Below, piece after piece: positions 1-10,848 of a stretch of DNA of 64,000 nucleotides. How positions within the stretch are numbered: position 1 is the first letter of the stretch; each line of letters begins with the position of its first letter. Source of the DNA: Kingdonia uniflora (Eukaryota > Streptophyta > Magnoliopsida > Ranunculales > Circaeasteraceae); NCBI GenBank assembly GCA_014058105.1, contig JACGCM010000715.1, forward strand, positions 4,774,001 to 4,838,000, in the 5' to 3' direction. A model generated the notes under the pieces. The model saw nothing but the letters and a program-made list of their open reading frames with translations. It was not told the DNA's origin and searched no databases. Made by a program: the position numbers and the translations under genes.

Positions 1-110
1 TCCTGTTGCAGGGGAAAGCGTAGCTGACATCCCAACAATAAAAAAAAATCCATTGTAGAGGTTATATATGTAACCTGAAATAAAAAGTAGCTGTTACAGA
101 CAAGTTGATA

Positions 111-590
111 GATAAAAGCTAGTTTTACATTTTCTTTATCTTATGTTGGGTAGAGCCTTTGATTCAAAACATACATTACCTTTGTTTTAATCGCAGAGAT
201 TTAGTAGAGTCAGCCAAACATAGTATTATCCTTAATTTAACTTGTATGATGTAGCAGCCATATTGAGGTAGATGAAAGCTAGTTTCACCTTTGCTTTATC
301 TTATGTCTAGTAGAATCTTTGGTGCAAGCCAAGTATTACCTTAGTCTTAATTGCAGAGACTTAGTAGAGACAGCCAAACCAAGTGTTATCCTTGATTTAA
401 CTGGTATGATACCGCAGCCATATTGGGGTAGATGAAAGCTAGTTTTGCCTTTGCTTTATCTTATGTCTGGTAGAGTCTGTGATGTAAAACAAGTATTACT
501 TTAGTCTTAATTGTAGAGATTTAGTAGAGTCAGCTAAACCAAGTGTTATCCTCGATTTAACTGGTATAGAGGTTGATTGAAAGCTAGTAC
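111..590. repeat. Tandem repeat, 160-bp unit, about three copies, downstream of Gypsy-1 pol
   Basis: The landmark GATGAAAGCTAGTTT (with variants) starts at 111, 271 and 431, exactly 160 bp apart, and a partial fourth copy begins near 575. Internal landmarks such as AGAGATTTAGTAGAGTCAGC recur with the same spacing. The array lies just beyond the integrase end in the element's own orientation. Two sibling elements in this window have arrays of other periods at the same position. Confidence 0.85.
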
Positions 591-744
591 TATCTATGTT
601 TTAGTCTATGTATTGTCTACGAAGTAGAGAGATGTTTGGGAGAAAAACTTGTCAGTTTCATTGAATAGAAATGGATGTACATTGGATGGAGATGAAAATC
701 TCAATTTTGGAATAGAAAAAATGAGAAATTGAAATAGAGTAGTG

Positions 745-1900
745 GCAAACTTAACGATAGTACCGTTTCAGTCGCCTAGTGTTCCATAGATTTGAAATGT
801 GAACTCCCTCTTCTGTCATGAGGTAATATAATCCTAGGCCAGAGATACCTGTGATAAGGAATGGACCCTCCCAATTGTTTGCTAGTTTCCCAGCATGAAG
901 CTCTTTACGGTGTTGAGGTATTTCACTAAGGACGAGATCATCGATTTGGAAGGTACGGCTTCTGACTCATTTGTTGTACGAACTGGCCAGCATATGGTGA
1001 TATCGGCCTAGGTTAGCGATGGTGCGTTCCCTGGTTTCATTAATCCAATTGAGGTTGCAAGCCAATTTAAACTCATTTTCTTTATCAGTTAGCTTGTGAT
1101 CTTTAAATGGATGACGGTATTCAGAGGGAATGCCGGCCTCGGTGCCATAAACAAGGAGGAATAGAGTGTAGCCTATTGACTAACGTAGAGTAGTACGATA
1201 TGTCCATAAAACATGAGGATGGTCTCAAACCCAATTCCCTTATTTCTGTAAGTATAGCCTTTTCTTGAGTCTATCCACGATGGTTTTGTTGGCAATTTTA
1301 GCTTGGCCATTGTCTTGAGGGTAATAGGGATTGGATGGTGAGTGGATGATATTGTGCTAATTGAAAGAAGCTACGACTTTTTCTCCAATAAATTAGGGCC
1401 CGTTATCTATACGAATTAGATGGAGGCACCCAAACTAAGTAATGATGTGTTCCCAAATAAAAGAAATGGCATCTTCTTCTCTGGCTCGGTAGAGTGGAAC
1501 TGCTTCTACCCCTTTTTGTAAAATAATTGGTATCTACGAGTTGGTGGTGGCAGTTACCTAGAGAATTAGGAAATTTACTGACAAAATTGAGTGCCCATCT
1601 TTTGAATTTCTAAAACATCTTGCTTGCATGGAGTTCGAGCGCAGGGGTATGGATCATCTGTCCTTGTCATTGACATGCGTCACATCTATGACTGAGCGAC
1701 GGTATAAGGTACCATTTTGATTAGTGTAGCGCTTTGAGTTGTCTATCAGCTGTCGACGCTCCTTCGGATTTACTGGAAGTGGTCCTTCACATTTATTGTC
1801 GATACTGAGATAAGCTAAGAAAGGCCTTCGCCAATCGTTGTCACCCCCTTTATCGCCCCAGTGTTGATCGTGCATACAAAAGTACAATTAATGTTAGGGG
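745..1900 (-). pseudogene. Gypsy-1 integrase region (broken)
   Basis: Read on the minus strand, the fragments match a Ty3/gypsy integrase, which inserts retrotransposon cDNA into the genome. Near 1400 a segment reads IRIDNGP, corresponding to the second catalytic aspartate. Near 1310 another reads NGQAKIANK, where the family normally has glutamate in the place of the first lysine, so the third catalytic residue appears lost. The C-terminal end (GKLANNWEGPF to about 745) resembles the segment that follows the core in Tat-like elements. Several frameshifts and stops interrupt it, including breaks around 1570 and 1640. Confidence 0.75.
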
Positions 1901-2340
1901 TTGAAATAACTTCGATTTAGAGATATCGAGCTTTTGTGCCCAAGACCCCGGCTAGATATGCCAAGGAATCGGGGTGTCTATTTTCTCCTCGAGAAAGATA
2001 ATTAAAAGTTGTTTGCGCGAACTTTCTCATCCTATCTGCAATGAGGGTTGCGTATTCGATCATCTTACCATTCTTCTTGTATTACTCAGAGTAATGGTGG
2101 ACGATAAGTAGTGAATCTGAGTAAACTAAGATTTCTGAGATACCGAGCTCAAGAGTGAGGTCGAGTCTGTAAATGAGAGCTTCGTACTTGGTGACATTGT
2201 TTGAGGCCTCAAAATCCAAACGGATTGATTTCATAATTCTGTCGCTAGAAGAGGTAATCAATACGATTTTAATTCCTGACCCTGTGGGTCCTGCTGATCC
2301 ATCTGTAAGAAATCTTCACCCTTTCCTTGTAATCCATTCA
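1900..2340 (-). pseudogene. Gypsy-1 second RNase H-like domain (broken)
   Basis: The minus strand reads TDGSAGPTGSGIKIVLI followed by YEALIYRLDLTLELGI and VYSDS. That order of motifs fits the additional RNase H domain placed between the first RNase H and integrase in Tat-like gypsy elements. Stops and frame changes interrupt it. It continues into a linker (about 1900-2040) that reads LSRGENRHPDSLAYLAG, also present in Gypsy-4. The family role is removal of the RNA template during reverse transcription; this copy cannot be active. Confidence 0.65.
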
Positions 2341-2950
2341 TCTCACTCGTCAAATGCTTTAGGGGTGGATCTTCTGTAACTTCCTCTACAAGGTCAAGAT
2401 CGCGCTCCTCCCATTCAAGATCTTCCACTATAAATTTTATGAGAAAATTGGCAATGGCCTTACCCTTTTTGGAATGACGTTGCTCGAACTTAATATTATG
2501 TTCTCTCAAATAGACAAACCACTGTTACACTTTCCTTGATTTTTCTTTCTTGGACAGAACCTCCTGAAGTGGGTAGTTCATCATGACTTTGACTAAATGA
2601 GCTTGGAAGTAGTGCTTGAGTTTCTATAAAGTATAAACAAGAGTGAGAAGAAGTTTCTCAATTTTAAAGTACCTCGTTTCTGCTAGAGTAAGGGATTTTG
2701 CTAATGAAGTAGACTGGTTTCTCAATTTTTCATTCAAGTAAAATGAGAACTGAGCTGAGTGAAGTATCTATAACTGCTAGGTAGATAATCAGTTCCTCAT
2801 TATCTATTGGGGTGCTCATGATGGGAGACTTCCCCAAATAGGTTTTAAGATCCTAAAAAGCTTATTCGCATTCTGATGTTCATTGAGCCTCTGTATTTGG
2901 CTAAACTTTTCCTCGTTTGGTGCAACTGCAGAGTAATAGGAACAACCAAT
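2340..2950 (-). pseudogene. Gypsy-1 first RNase H domain (broken)
   Basis: Minus-strand fragments here include the segment ending FEQRHSKKGKAIANFLIKF (about 2440-2500), which corresponds to SVKGQTVVDFVANFLVEDP in Gypsy-3 at the end of its RNase H. Upstream fragments (2520-2950) match the RNase H core in several frames. No single reading frame spans the domain. It is a relic of the pol polyprotein between RT and the second RNase H. Confidence 0.6.
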
Positions 2951-2951
2951 G

Positions 2952-3780
2952 TCAGCGGTCTGAAGATTTTAAAATGAATCGGCTGATTGCGGCAATCTTG
3001 TCAGTAAGTTTTTGAACGTCTTTCGTTGTTCTCAGAGATGTCATGTTGAGGTAAGCCCGAATCTGATTTGAATAGGCCTCAATCCCCTTCTTGCTGATGA
3101 GGTGGGCTAGAAATTGACCTGAATATACTCCGAATTGAAACTTATCAGGATTAAGACGCATCCTGTAAGATCGAAGAATGTTTAATATTGTCTTGAGATC
3201 TAAAATGTGGTTAGTGGACTGTATACTCTTGCACAAGAGATCGTCAATGTAGACTTCCACGACTTTCCCAAGATGTACTTTAAACATAGTAGTCATCAAC
3301 CACTGATAAGTTATACCTATATCTTTGAGTCTAAAGGGCATGACTTTATAGCAGCAAAGTCCTCTTTCAGTGATGAAAGTGGTTTTTTCTTGATCTTCAT
3401 CTATGAGGGGAATCTGATTGTATCAAGAAGCAGCTTCCATCATTGATAGAAGTTCGTGACCTGCTATGAAATCCAAGATCTGATAAATGTTGGGAAGGGG
3501 AAAACTATCCTTTGGAGTATGTTTGTTTAGATCGGTAAAATCTACACAAACTCGAGCTTTTCCATTTTTCTTTGGGACAGTAATGATGTTGGATATCCAA
3601 TCTGGATATTTGGCTTCTCGAATGAATCCTACTTTGATCAATTTCTCAATCTCCATGGTAACTTCATTTCGAAGTCAGGGTGATAGTCGTTGTTGTTTCT
3701 GCTTGACAGCCGTGTCGTTGATGTTGATGGCCAATTTGTGACATGCCTTGGCTGAATCGACCCCATGCATCTCTTCGAAA
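2952..3780 (-). pseudogene. Gypsy-1 reverse transcriptase (broken)
   Basis: Two long minus-strand fragments (3423-3656 and 2952-3341) cover the RT palm and fingers. They include VCVDFTDLNKHTPKDSFPLP and the active-site box YIDDLL. In the first catalytic motif the sequence is SMMEAAS, whereas Gypsy-3 has FMMDAASGYNQ, so a catalytic aspartate has become glutamate. A stop directly follows AAS. The enzyme would have copied the element RNA into DNA; the stop and the D-to-E change show decay. Confidence 0.85.
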
Positions 3781-3939
3781 GACAACACAAAAACATCTTA
3801 ATCTAGTCGTAAGAACTGGAAAAAATTATCTTTTTCATGCTGAACCAGCTTAGTCTCGATGAAAGTACCTCTGCTAGGTACATCAATGTTGATGTATTCT
3901 ACGGGCTTCTTCGTAGAAGGCTGATCATCGGGGTGATTA

Positions 3940-4560
3940 GCTTTCTGTAATTGTTATACAGCATATCTATCAGAGGTATCCAAAATAACATAAATGGTAT
4001 TTTCGCAAGCTCGAGAAAGCTTTTGACTACCCCTGATCTTATAGATACCATCGTTGTACTTGAGGCAGAGTGCTTGATGATAGGTAAAAGCGATTGCTTC
4101 CATGTTATGAATCCAGCAATGGCCCATAATCCAGAGATAACGAGATTTGGTGTTGATCACATAAAAGATGACGTCAATCGTGGCTAGTCCTACGGTAATA
4201 GGTAAAATGATCTTGCCTACTCACTCTTCTTTAAAACCATTGAATCTACTGATATCGGTATCGATTTGAATAACTTGATCGGCCAATCCCATTTGGTCGA
4301 TAGTGCTTTAAAGGAGAATCTTAATAGCGCATCCTATATCGATCATCATTGTATGCATGATAAACTTCTTCATCTTGAGCATTATGACTAATGTATCATG
4401 ATATGGAAATTTGATATGGCTTGTATCGCAATCTTTGAATGAGATCATAAGTTGGCGATTGCTCGACTTAGGCAATAGTCTCCTGCGCTTGAATCGGTTA
4501 GAGTCGGTGATCTGATTGATTCTGATCATGTTGTAATGGTGCATATGGAAGAGATGCTTC
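3940..4560 (-). pseudogene. Gypsy-1 protease region (broken)
   Basis: Minus-strand fragments at 4308-4544 and 3954-4160 align by eye with the protease of Gypsy-3 (45377-45910) and Gypsy-4. MISFKDCDTSHIKFPYHDTLVI leads into MMIDIGCA, where the aspartic protease motif DTG has become DIG. The downstream YHQALCLKYNDGIYKIRGSQ is shared by the siblings. The family enzyme cuts the gag-pol polyprotein; here the active site is altered and the frame is broken. Confidence 0.7.
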
Positions 4561-5038
4561 TCCTCAGCTTGATCTTCGACCTAAACAACTTCAAGCTACT
4601 TTTTATAACTGCCATCCTTGTATGATTCCAAGTCGGCAATATATTCGAACATCCGTCCCTCCTTGAAAATGTATTCGAGCAACCTCTGTAAAGCGTAACA
4701 ATTGTCATTAGAATGATGATTTACCTTATGATGCATACAGTATGATCGGTTCTCGATTGGTTATAATGGTTGGGAGAGATGGTAGAGCATATCCTTTGAG
4801 AGGATTGGATAAATTGTGGAGATCAAAACATTTATCTATCGGATAACCGGTTTAACTTGTGAACCGCCTTTCTGAGGGTTGCCAGTGTTTCCCTTGGTGC
4901 GCTTTTGGTCACCCAAATCCTACTTTAGTTCAGTGTTTTGATCGGTAGATGGACCTTTCGTGGTAAGGACGGATTTAGTAGATCTATGCATTTCAAACAT
5001 CATCATTTTTAGGTTGACGTAACTATTAACCTTGGTGA

Positions 5039-5603
5039 TCATATCCTCCAAGGTCGCAGGTTTGTTAAGGAAAAGATGTTCTTTGGCTTGTAATCGAGCT
5101 GGAGCGTGTTAATAAAAGCAGTAACAACTATTTTCTGATCAAGATTGTCTACTTTATGCACAAGCTCCAAAAACTTATTTGCAAAAGCCTTGAGCTTTTC
5201 TCTGTGTGACTGTTTGAGACTGATAAGATAATATAAATTTTCTTCTTTATCTCTGTTGTGAGCATATGTCTTGATAAATTTTTTCTGCAGCTGGTCGAAT
5301 GTGTATATAGAGACTTTAGGTAAATAGTGGATCCATTGAAGCGGTTCCTCCTGCAGACTTGTGGTGAACAGATGACAGAGAATGTGGTTGAGATTGGAGT
5401 ACAGCCTCAATGAATCACGATACTGTTGAATATGCTCCTTTGGATCGGTACCCTTGTATTTGCAAATTTTTGGGGTATGGAAGCCTTTTGGTATTTTCGT
5501 ATCGAATAGTTCTTTGGCAATTGGACTTCCTTGTAACTTGGTAAGGTCGTCGGTAGTGCCCAGAACTTGTGCTTCAATCAACTCATTAATACGTTGGTCC
5601 ATG
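5039..5603 (-). pseudogene. Gypsy-1 gag, main part downstream of the CACTA insertion
   Basis: A 187-residue minus-strand frame encodes the capsid-like part of gag. It includes LYSNLNHILCHLFTTSLQEEPLQWIH and TYAHNRDKEENLYYLISLKQ (overlapping stretches given in part). These match LYSSSNHILCRLFPTSLKGD and SYSHNKDKEESLYSLFSLKQ in Gypsy-2. The methionine at 5602 is not the real start: the frame continues past the CACTA insertion at 10875. Gag packages the retrotransposon RNA. The frame ends at a frameshift near 5039, and the region 4560-5038 is decayed gag tail. Confidence 0.85.
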
Positions 5604-5629
5604 CACTATAACAAATATGGGTTTTTACG
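5604..5629 (+). repeat. CACTA-1 left terminal inverted repeat
   Basis: CACTATAACAAATAT followed by GGGTTTTTACG pairs with the right end at 10849-10874 with a few mismatches. The first five bases are CACTA. Confidence 0.88.
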
Positions 5630-7256
5630 TTATTAAAAAAATGATGTAAAAAGGATTTAACGCCATTTATACAAATGACGTCGAAGGCGATGACGTGGAA
5701 AGGTAGGCCCTTCTTACAACTTCATTAAATAAGTAACGGGGAAAGGTACGTATTAACATTATTTAATAAGTGATGTAGAAGGTGTTTCAAAAAATAACGT
5801 TATTGATACCCAATTCCGGTAGCCGGCCGGCTAATGTATTCTATTGACGTCAATAAATAACGTCATTAAAAAATGACGTAGTTAAAATCTTTTAACATCA
5901 TATTTGAAGTGACATGGTAGGGTTCATATATCAGCAATGACATTTTTACAATGATGTCAATTTCTCAAAAAATACAAAAAAAAAATTGAAAATCAAATAT
6001 TGCCCATCCCCTGCCCCACCCTCCGCTCTACAAGACTACTACAATATTATACAAAAAGGCAAAATATTTGGCTAAATTATATTACCTTCATTAAATACAA
6101 TGTGTTCGAACTTAAATCACTTCATTAATTGGATTACAGAGCTAAATCATTGATAAACTTGACCAATACACAAAAAAACTAATAAAGCAACTATAAATTA
6201 GGGTTTCGGACGTTTCACTGCCAGAATGCTTATAGCCTTTGAGTGCCTTTGTGTGCTTCTACTATTCTGGATCAATTTGTAAACCTGTCAAAGCATAGAA
6301 AACATTAGCTCTATAAATGTGAGCTTACTAATAATAGGATAACCGGATTTTACATTTGTTATATATTTTACTATAAATGTTGGTAATTGTTAATATCTTA
6401 CATGTCTATCATTATACTTTGAGTACACAATAAGATGTTTGTAATCGCAAGAGATAAGAAAAGAATACAAAACAAGAGAAGAAAAGAAAAAATACCTATT
6501 TGCTTGAAAGATTCCACCTTCGTGACAATTATACATTTTGGATCCCCATAACAAAAAAAAAATTGGTCAGTAATTTCTCTTTACTGCAGTAAACATGATA
6601 GTTATTATACTTAACAAAAGTGTGCAATGAAAAAATAGAAAAGATAAAATGGATCAATGCTAAAAAATTACCATGCTCAGTTTACACACTCCATATCCCT
6701 TTACTTTGATTGTGCATATAAGAGTCATTATCCTTTTGCCAATACAACGAACTGTTATCCTTCTCCTCCTCCTTTATTTGTGCTTAAACAAAAATATGCA
6801 TAATTTATGCTTTAATAAATGATATGGTATAGAATAGTACCTTGGGCAGGATTTGCCCCTTTTCGAGATAACTGACATATTTCGAAATAATGGTTACACT
6901 TCTTGTTGAAGCTTTCTGTCAAATATTAAGAACTTAATAAACACCATCACCTTTCAAAGTCTGTGGCACCATCCTGTGCTACCATGTCTCTTCTTTCTTG
7001 ATTTGTTAAAAGACTCCCCATAGGTTAATAAAAAGACACTCACCAAGCTCCCATTTGAAATTGTGGGAATCTAGTACATCTTATGATTCTCCTCCATAAG
7101 TATTTGTACAATTATAAAAATAACAAGGAAACAAGTATTATTAATACAAAAAAATGCATAAGATGACTAATTTGAACCAAGTATGAGACTAACGTAGCCA
7201 CTTGTCATGACTATAATTATTCAGTTTTCAACCCACGTCCCATAGCTAAAAATTAC
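5630..7256. other. CACTA-1 left subterminal and internal non-coding DNA
   Basis: Bases 5630-5960 contain repeated ATGACGT/ACGTCA/AACGTCATT-like motifs (for example near 5678, 5690, 5846, 5860 and 5873), which fit subterminal transposase-binding repeats. From 6000 to 7256 the DNA is AT-rich with no open frame I can assign. A minus-strand stretch at about 6700-6790 reads KEEEKDNSSLYWQKDNDSY and may be a relic exon of unknown origin. Confidence 0.5.
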
Positions 7257-7403
7257 TTATGGTATATGCCTTACAATCTGATAATATTGGCCTTCATCAT
7301 AGGTAAGCTTTGTCACAATTTCCCTGGGTAAATCACTTAAGCTTAATGATTTGAGATTGGTAAGGTATTGAATGCCCAAAGATAACAATGCAAAGTCTTT
7401 CAT
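7257..7403 (-). pseudogene. Captured fragment: C-terminal leucine-rich repeat end of an NLR disease-resistance gene
   Basis: The minus strand reads LGIQYLTNLKSLSLSDLP, then REIVTKL, YDEGQYYQIVRHIP and a stop. In coiled-coil NLR immune receptors the last LRR and tail typically read like GIQYLTNLKSL..LP.EFV.KL....YY.VQHIP, so this is recognisable as that end. Only about 48 codons are present, starting at ATG 7403 by convenience; there is no NB-ARC or full LRR nearby. It is out of context within CACTA-1, in the same orientation as the RHB1A-like copy, and I infer transduplication by the transposon. Identity to a particular NLR is not determined. Confidence 0.65.
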
Positions 7404-8071
7404 GATGAGGAATAGTACGTATTGAAAAGCAATCCGAGATTCAGGAACACTAGTTTAAACTATAGGGATCTGTAATAACACAAAGAAAATGAAAATAACT
7501 TTTGAGCAAAAATCAATAAGATAACATAAAATTAGAGAAAAATTACCTGTAGGTCCAGTGAAAATGTTAATTGCCTATATCGTGGAAAACCAAGAAGATA
7601 TTAGGTAAGTAAAGATTTCCCAAATATTGGAAGGCAATAAAACCATAATAGAGAAAGAATAGAAGACTTTTTACTCTATAACGATGTCATCTCAATTTAT
7701 AAGACTTTTCTTTTCTTTTCTTTTTTGGAAGAAGAAAGTTACAATATATTACAATATGCGAATAAAACAACCTACAAAAGCAAAATATAAAAGTAGAATT
7801 TACCATATTCCTATGATGATCATAGATCTTCCAGTTCTTATGTGTCATCTGACGACTAGGAAACTATGTGTGTACAACATTTTTGTGTTCTTCAGTAAAA
7901 AATGAGCTTGACATTTGGATGCACTTATACACATGGCCCCCTTGAGAAAAACTGATAATAACTATAGCTCGCAATTTCCGTTATGCATTGACAAACCTTA
8001 TTTCACACTGAAAATACTGTCTTTTTGTCTTTTTAGTAGGAATCCCCCTAGTGTCACATATTAACGTTATG
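7404..8071. other. CACTA-1 internal DNA, possibly 3' untranslated sequence of the RHB1A-like copy
   Basis: No open frame is supported. Read on the minus strand, 8071 down to about 7900 follows the RHB1A-like stop and could be its 3' UTR. A TTTTCTTTTCTTTTC tract near 7705-7725 is A-rich on the coding strand, and could be a degraded poly(A) tail, but this is weak. Confidence 0.3.
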
Positions 8072-8660
8072 CTAGAAAATCATTTCTTGATCGCATACGG
8101 AGCAGGTGTCACTTCTTTCCATCCATTCGAGAATGTATGAGAAGTGGAAATAATGCTCACATTTGGTAATAATTTTTGGATTCTCCACATCATACTCCTC
8201 AAGACAGATGGAACAATCCTCTTCTTCTATTGCAAGATCAATAGATTTGCTCAACTTTGAAGGTTCATCTTCAAACTCCTTTGGGGATGAATGCAAGGAA
8301 TTAAGTACACTTTTACAGTTCGGCGACTCTTTCATGCCTTCATTAGTATTCGTTTGTCCTACAGCCTGAGTTGATTCAATTGATTCGGCAATTGATTCAT
8401 CCACCTTGTTGCAACAACTTTCCTGATCTGGTGGTGTGTGTGGACATCCCAGATCCGTATCATATGGAATCAGCACAGGAGGTGCTCGATGTGTCAGGTG
8501 TTGATATATCCTAGTTCGTATCAACTAGTAGTTTTACAGAGGTTACGCCACTAGAATATGACAAAGGTTCCCTCTCATCTTGAGATTCTGGGCAGTAGTA
8601 GTATACTGGCGACCCATTTATTTGAGATCTTTGGGAAGAACAACAACAACAACCGCCCAT
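8072..8660 (-). pseudogene. RHB1A-like: Intronless RHB1A-like RING-H2 E3 ubiquitin ligase copy (broken)
   Basis: From ATG at 8660 the minus strand reads MGGCCCCSSQRSQINGSPVY, then YYCPESQDEREPL. This is the hallmark N terminus of plant RHB1A-type ligases, where Gly2 and the cysteine run suggest lipid anchoring to membranes (inference). The C terminus holds a RING-H2 core: CSICLEEYDVENP, KCEHYFHFSYILEW and CSVC. The cysteine normally in HLSC is tyrosine here (HFSY), so a zinc ligand is lost. Other lesions are an in-frame TAG near 8512-8514 and a two-base deletion near 8491 that shifts the frame. About 196 codons match the family's usual length near 190, but without introns, which suggests a processed copy. 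It may instead have been captured from a retrocopy. Confidence 0.85.
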
Positions 8661-9061
8661 GTTCCTTAATTATTTATGATATCCACATGGAATAATTGGC
8701 ACTTTGTGCATTATATCCTCTGTTTGAAATCAACCAACTAAAGAGTTCACGGACTTTTCAAATCAACGTGATCTTCAGATGAAACTCGGTCGATCAAGAG
8801 AGAGAGAAAAAGAGAAGGAGAGAGAGAAAGAGTTGCGGAGTGTTTGGTTGGAGTACTTGTTCAGTCATCCCCTGCCACCCCTGCCAACCATCTAAATATA
8901 TAAACTTGTAAAAAAAAAATATATGCAAGTTCAAGCATATAAAACTGATGATACAAAAAACATGAAGACATGAAAATAAAAACTCACATGGCTTATAGTT
9001 CGATAATGGACAAGTATTATTGCTGGATCGAAATGCATAAGTTAATTTTAGTGAACCTATC
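8661..9061. other. Probable 5' untranslated leader of the RHB1A-like copy, then unassigned CACTA-1 DNA
   Basis: Upstream of the RHB1A-like ATG, on the minus strand, 8661-8840 contains a CT-rich tract (8795-8835 on the plus strand is GA-rich), a common feature of plant 5' UTRs. Beyond it no feature is supported. Confidence 0.35.
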
Positions 9062-9202
9062 CTAAAGAATCTTCCCATACTTCAAACTAGCGGTGGGGCA
9101 CAATGATCCACTGTAAATTACATCTGGATGACGCATCTTTCTAGAAATTGCAGCTCGGCGAACGAGGCTCTCATCTTATCTCAAGTACCCAGCCTTTTTC
9201 AT
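9062..9202 (-). pseudogene. Unidentified coding-like fragment in CACTA-1
   Basis: The minus strand from ATG 9202 reads MKKAGYLR, a stop, then DESLVRRAAISRKMRHPDVI and further to KYGKIL before a stop at 9062. The composition and length look protein-coding, but I do not recognise the family. A second coding-like piece at about 9765-9840 (minus) reads GHPGTFIGLNGGESSKYV just after a CTGCAG acceptor-like site, and might belong to the same captured gene. No function is proposed. Confidence 0.3.
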
Positions 9203-10848
9203 CTAGTAAACCCATCTGACCATTAACATCCATTCATTAGTACCCACAAGTTGTAAGCAATGCTTCATTAACAAAAAGGACATAATTGGCAAAACTCACA
9301 TCGAGATGAGAATGGATTCCAACCATATGTTATGGTTTGTTGTTATTCATCCTTTAAAGATATTGGGCAAGTAACCCCCCCGTGGATGAAATGACTAGGA
9401 AGTCACAACCATTTCAATTCTTCGGAAAATCTGGATTAGGATTTCCTCTTAATAACGTACTTTCAACCAAACATTAATGATTTGCATCTGCCTGCTTTAA
9501 GATAAAATTACAAACTCAATTACCATTGAGATGCAGTATGTTAGGTTTCTAGTAACTTTAATATATTTAGATATTTACCCCTTTCACTATGATGCAAGTC
9601 TTGATGATGCACTTTTTATCTATACAAGATTTAATACTGCCAAAAACACTACCAAAAGTGTCCTTAAAAAAAAGACTGAAGAGTCAACCATGATCTAACC
9701 AATGTACTAGCTATTAGGTGGAGCTGAAGATTACCAGAAGTAGGGAGAACTAGAGTCTATATTCAGTGATGGTGACATACTTTGATGATTCTCCACCATT
9801 TAGTCCAATAAAGGTTCCAGGATGACCCTGCAGAGATTACGAGTGTTAAGTTAGAATATTAGACAAGTACAAAAGTCAATAAGATTTTTGAAAATCAAAT
9901 GTAACCTGCTGGAAAACCATAATGGAGTCAAAAATTGAAATGTAATAACTCCTTCAAAGAACAAAAAAAATAAAAAATTAACTCAACAAAGACTAGAAAA
10001 TCGACCTCACATGAGGGTTTTCTTATAGATGTTAAATTGAAAGTTACCGAACTCATTTCCTTTAGATCCTTATCGTGCATTTAGATCAATATCAACACAA
10101 ACCAGATTTCTCACTAATTTCAATCCCGTTGCATCAACAGGCATTACCACCAAACAGGGTTGCATCATCAATCATCACAAAAAAAAAATTAGAATTAAGT
10201 ATCATATATATCACGATCTACGAATACCTAATCAGATCCAAAGGTCACAAATTTCATCAATAAATCACAGAATTTCAATCCATGCTCAAAATAAAATCTA
10301 GAGAGGGAGATCAAATCATAACAACACAAATCTGTGCAAAAGATAATTTAGATGGGAAATTAGAGTTAGGGAAATACAAACTTGTTAGAAGGATTTTAAG
10401 AAAAAATATCCCCATCATGTATTTTTCATCTGTGAAGATTGATTTAGGTTTCGATTTGAGCGCTCAGGTTGTGCTCTTCAGATTTCCTACATAACTTGAA
10501 CTTCTCAGAGTTCAGCGCTAACTCGTCTGTGTAAATCAATTTTAGAATTTATCCCTTAGACATTTTGACTGTTTTACCCTATAATTCTTGAAGATTTTTA
10601 TACATGAAGTCTATTCGCGATCGTGTTTACTAGACACAAACTACGTCAATCCCTAAATAGCGACGTAATTGCCAAAAGTTTATCTATAAAGTCATTTTCA
10701 AAGCGATGTGAAATATATTTCTTTATCAGTAACATAACTATTTGCATAAATGATGTTGTTACCAAACTAAGTAAACCAAATCACGAGGAGAAACTGTAAC
10801 TAATGATTTTTAATGTCAATTTCAAAAAAAATTATGCTATTTATATAA
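9203..10848. other. CACTA-1 right internal and subterminal DNA
   Basis: Apart from the possible exon at 9765-9840 I see no gene. Bases 10620-10848 again contain ACGTAAT, ATGTGA and GATGTT-like short motifs near the right end, consistent with a subterminal region but less regular than on the left. Confidence 0.4.

Noticed and set aside
7684..7905. Plus-strand 73-codon frame in CACTA-1
   Set aside because: AT-rich, no domain, opposite to the other captured fragments.
8163..8369. Plus-strand 68-codon frame over the RHB1A-like copy
   Set aside because: Shadow of the minus-strand RING-H2 coding sequence.
8072..8524. Start of the RING-H2 protein at 8524
   Set aside because: That position is TTG, not ATG. 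The conserved N terminus MGGCCCC lies further upstream (ATG 8660), separated by a stop and a two-base deletion.
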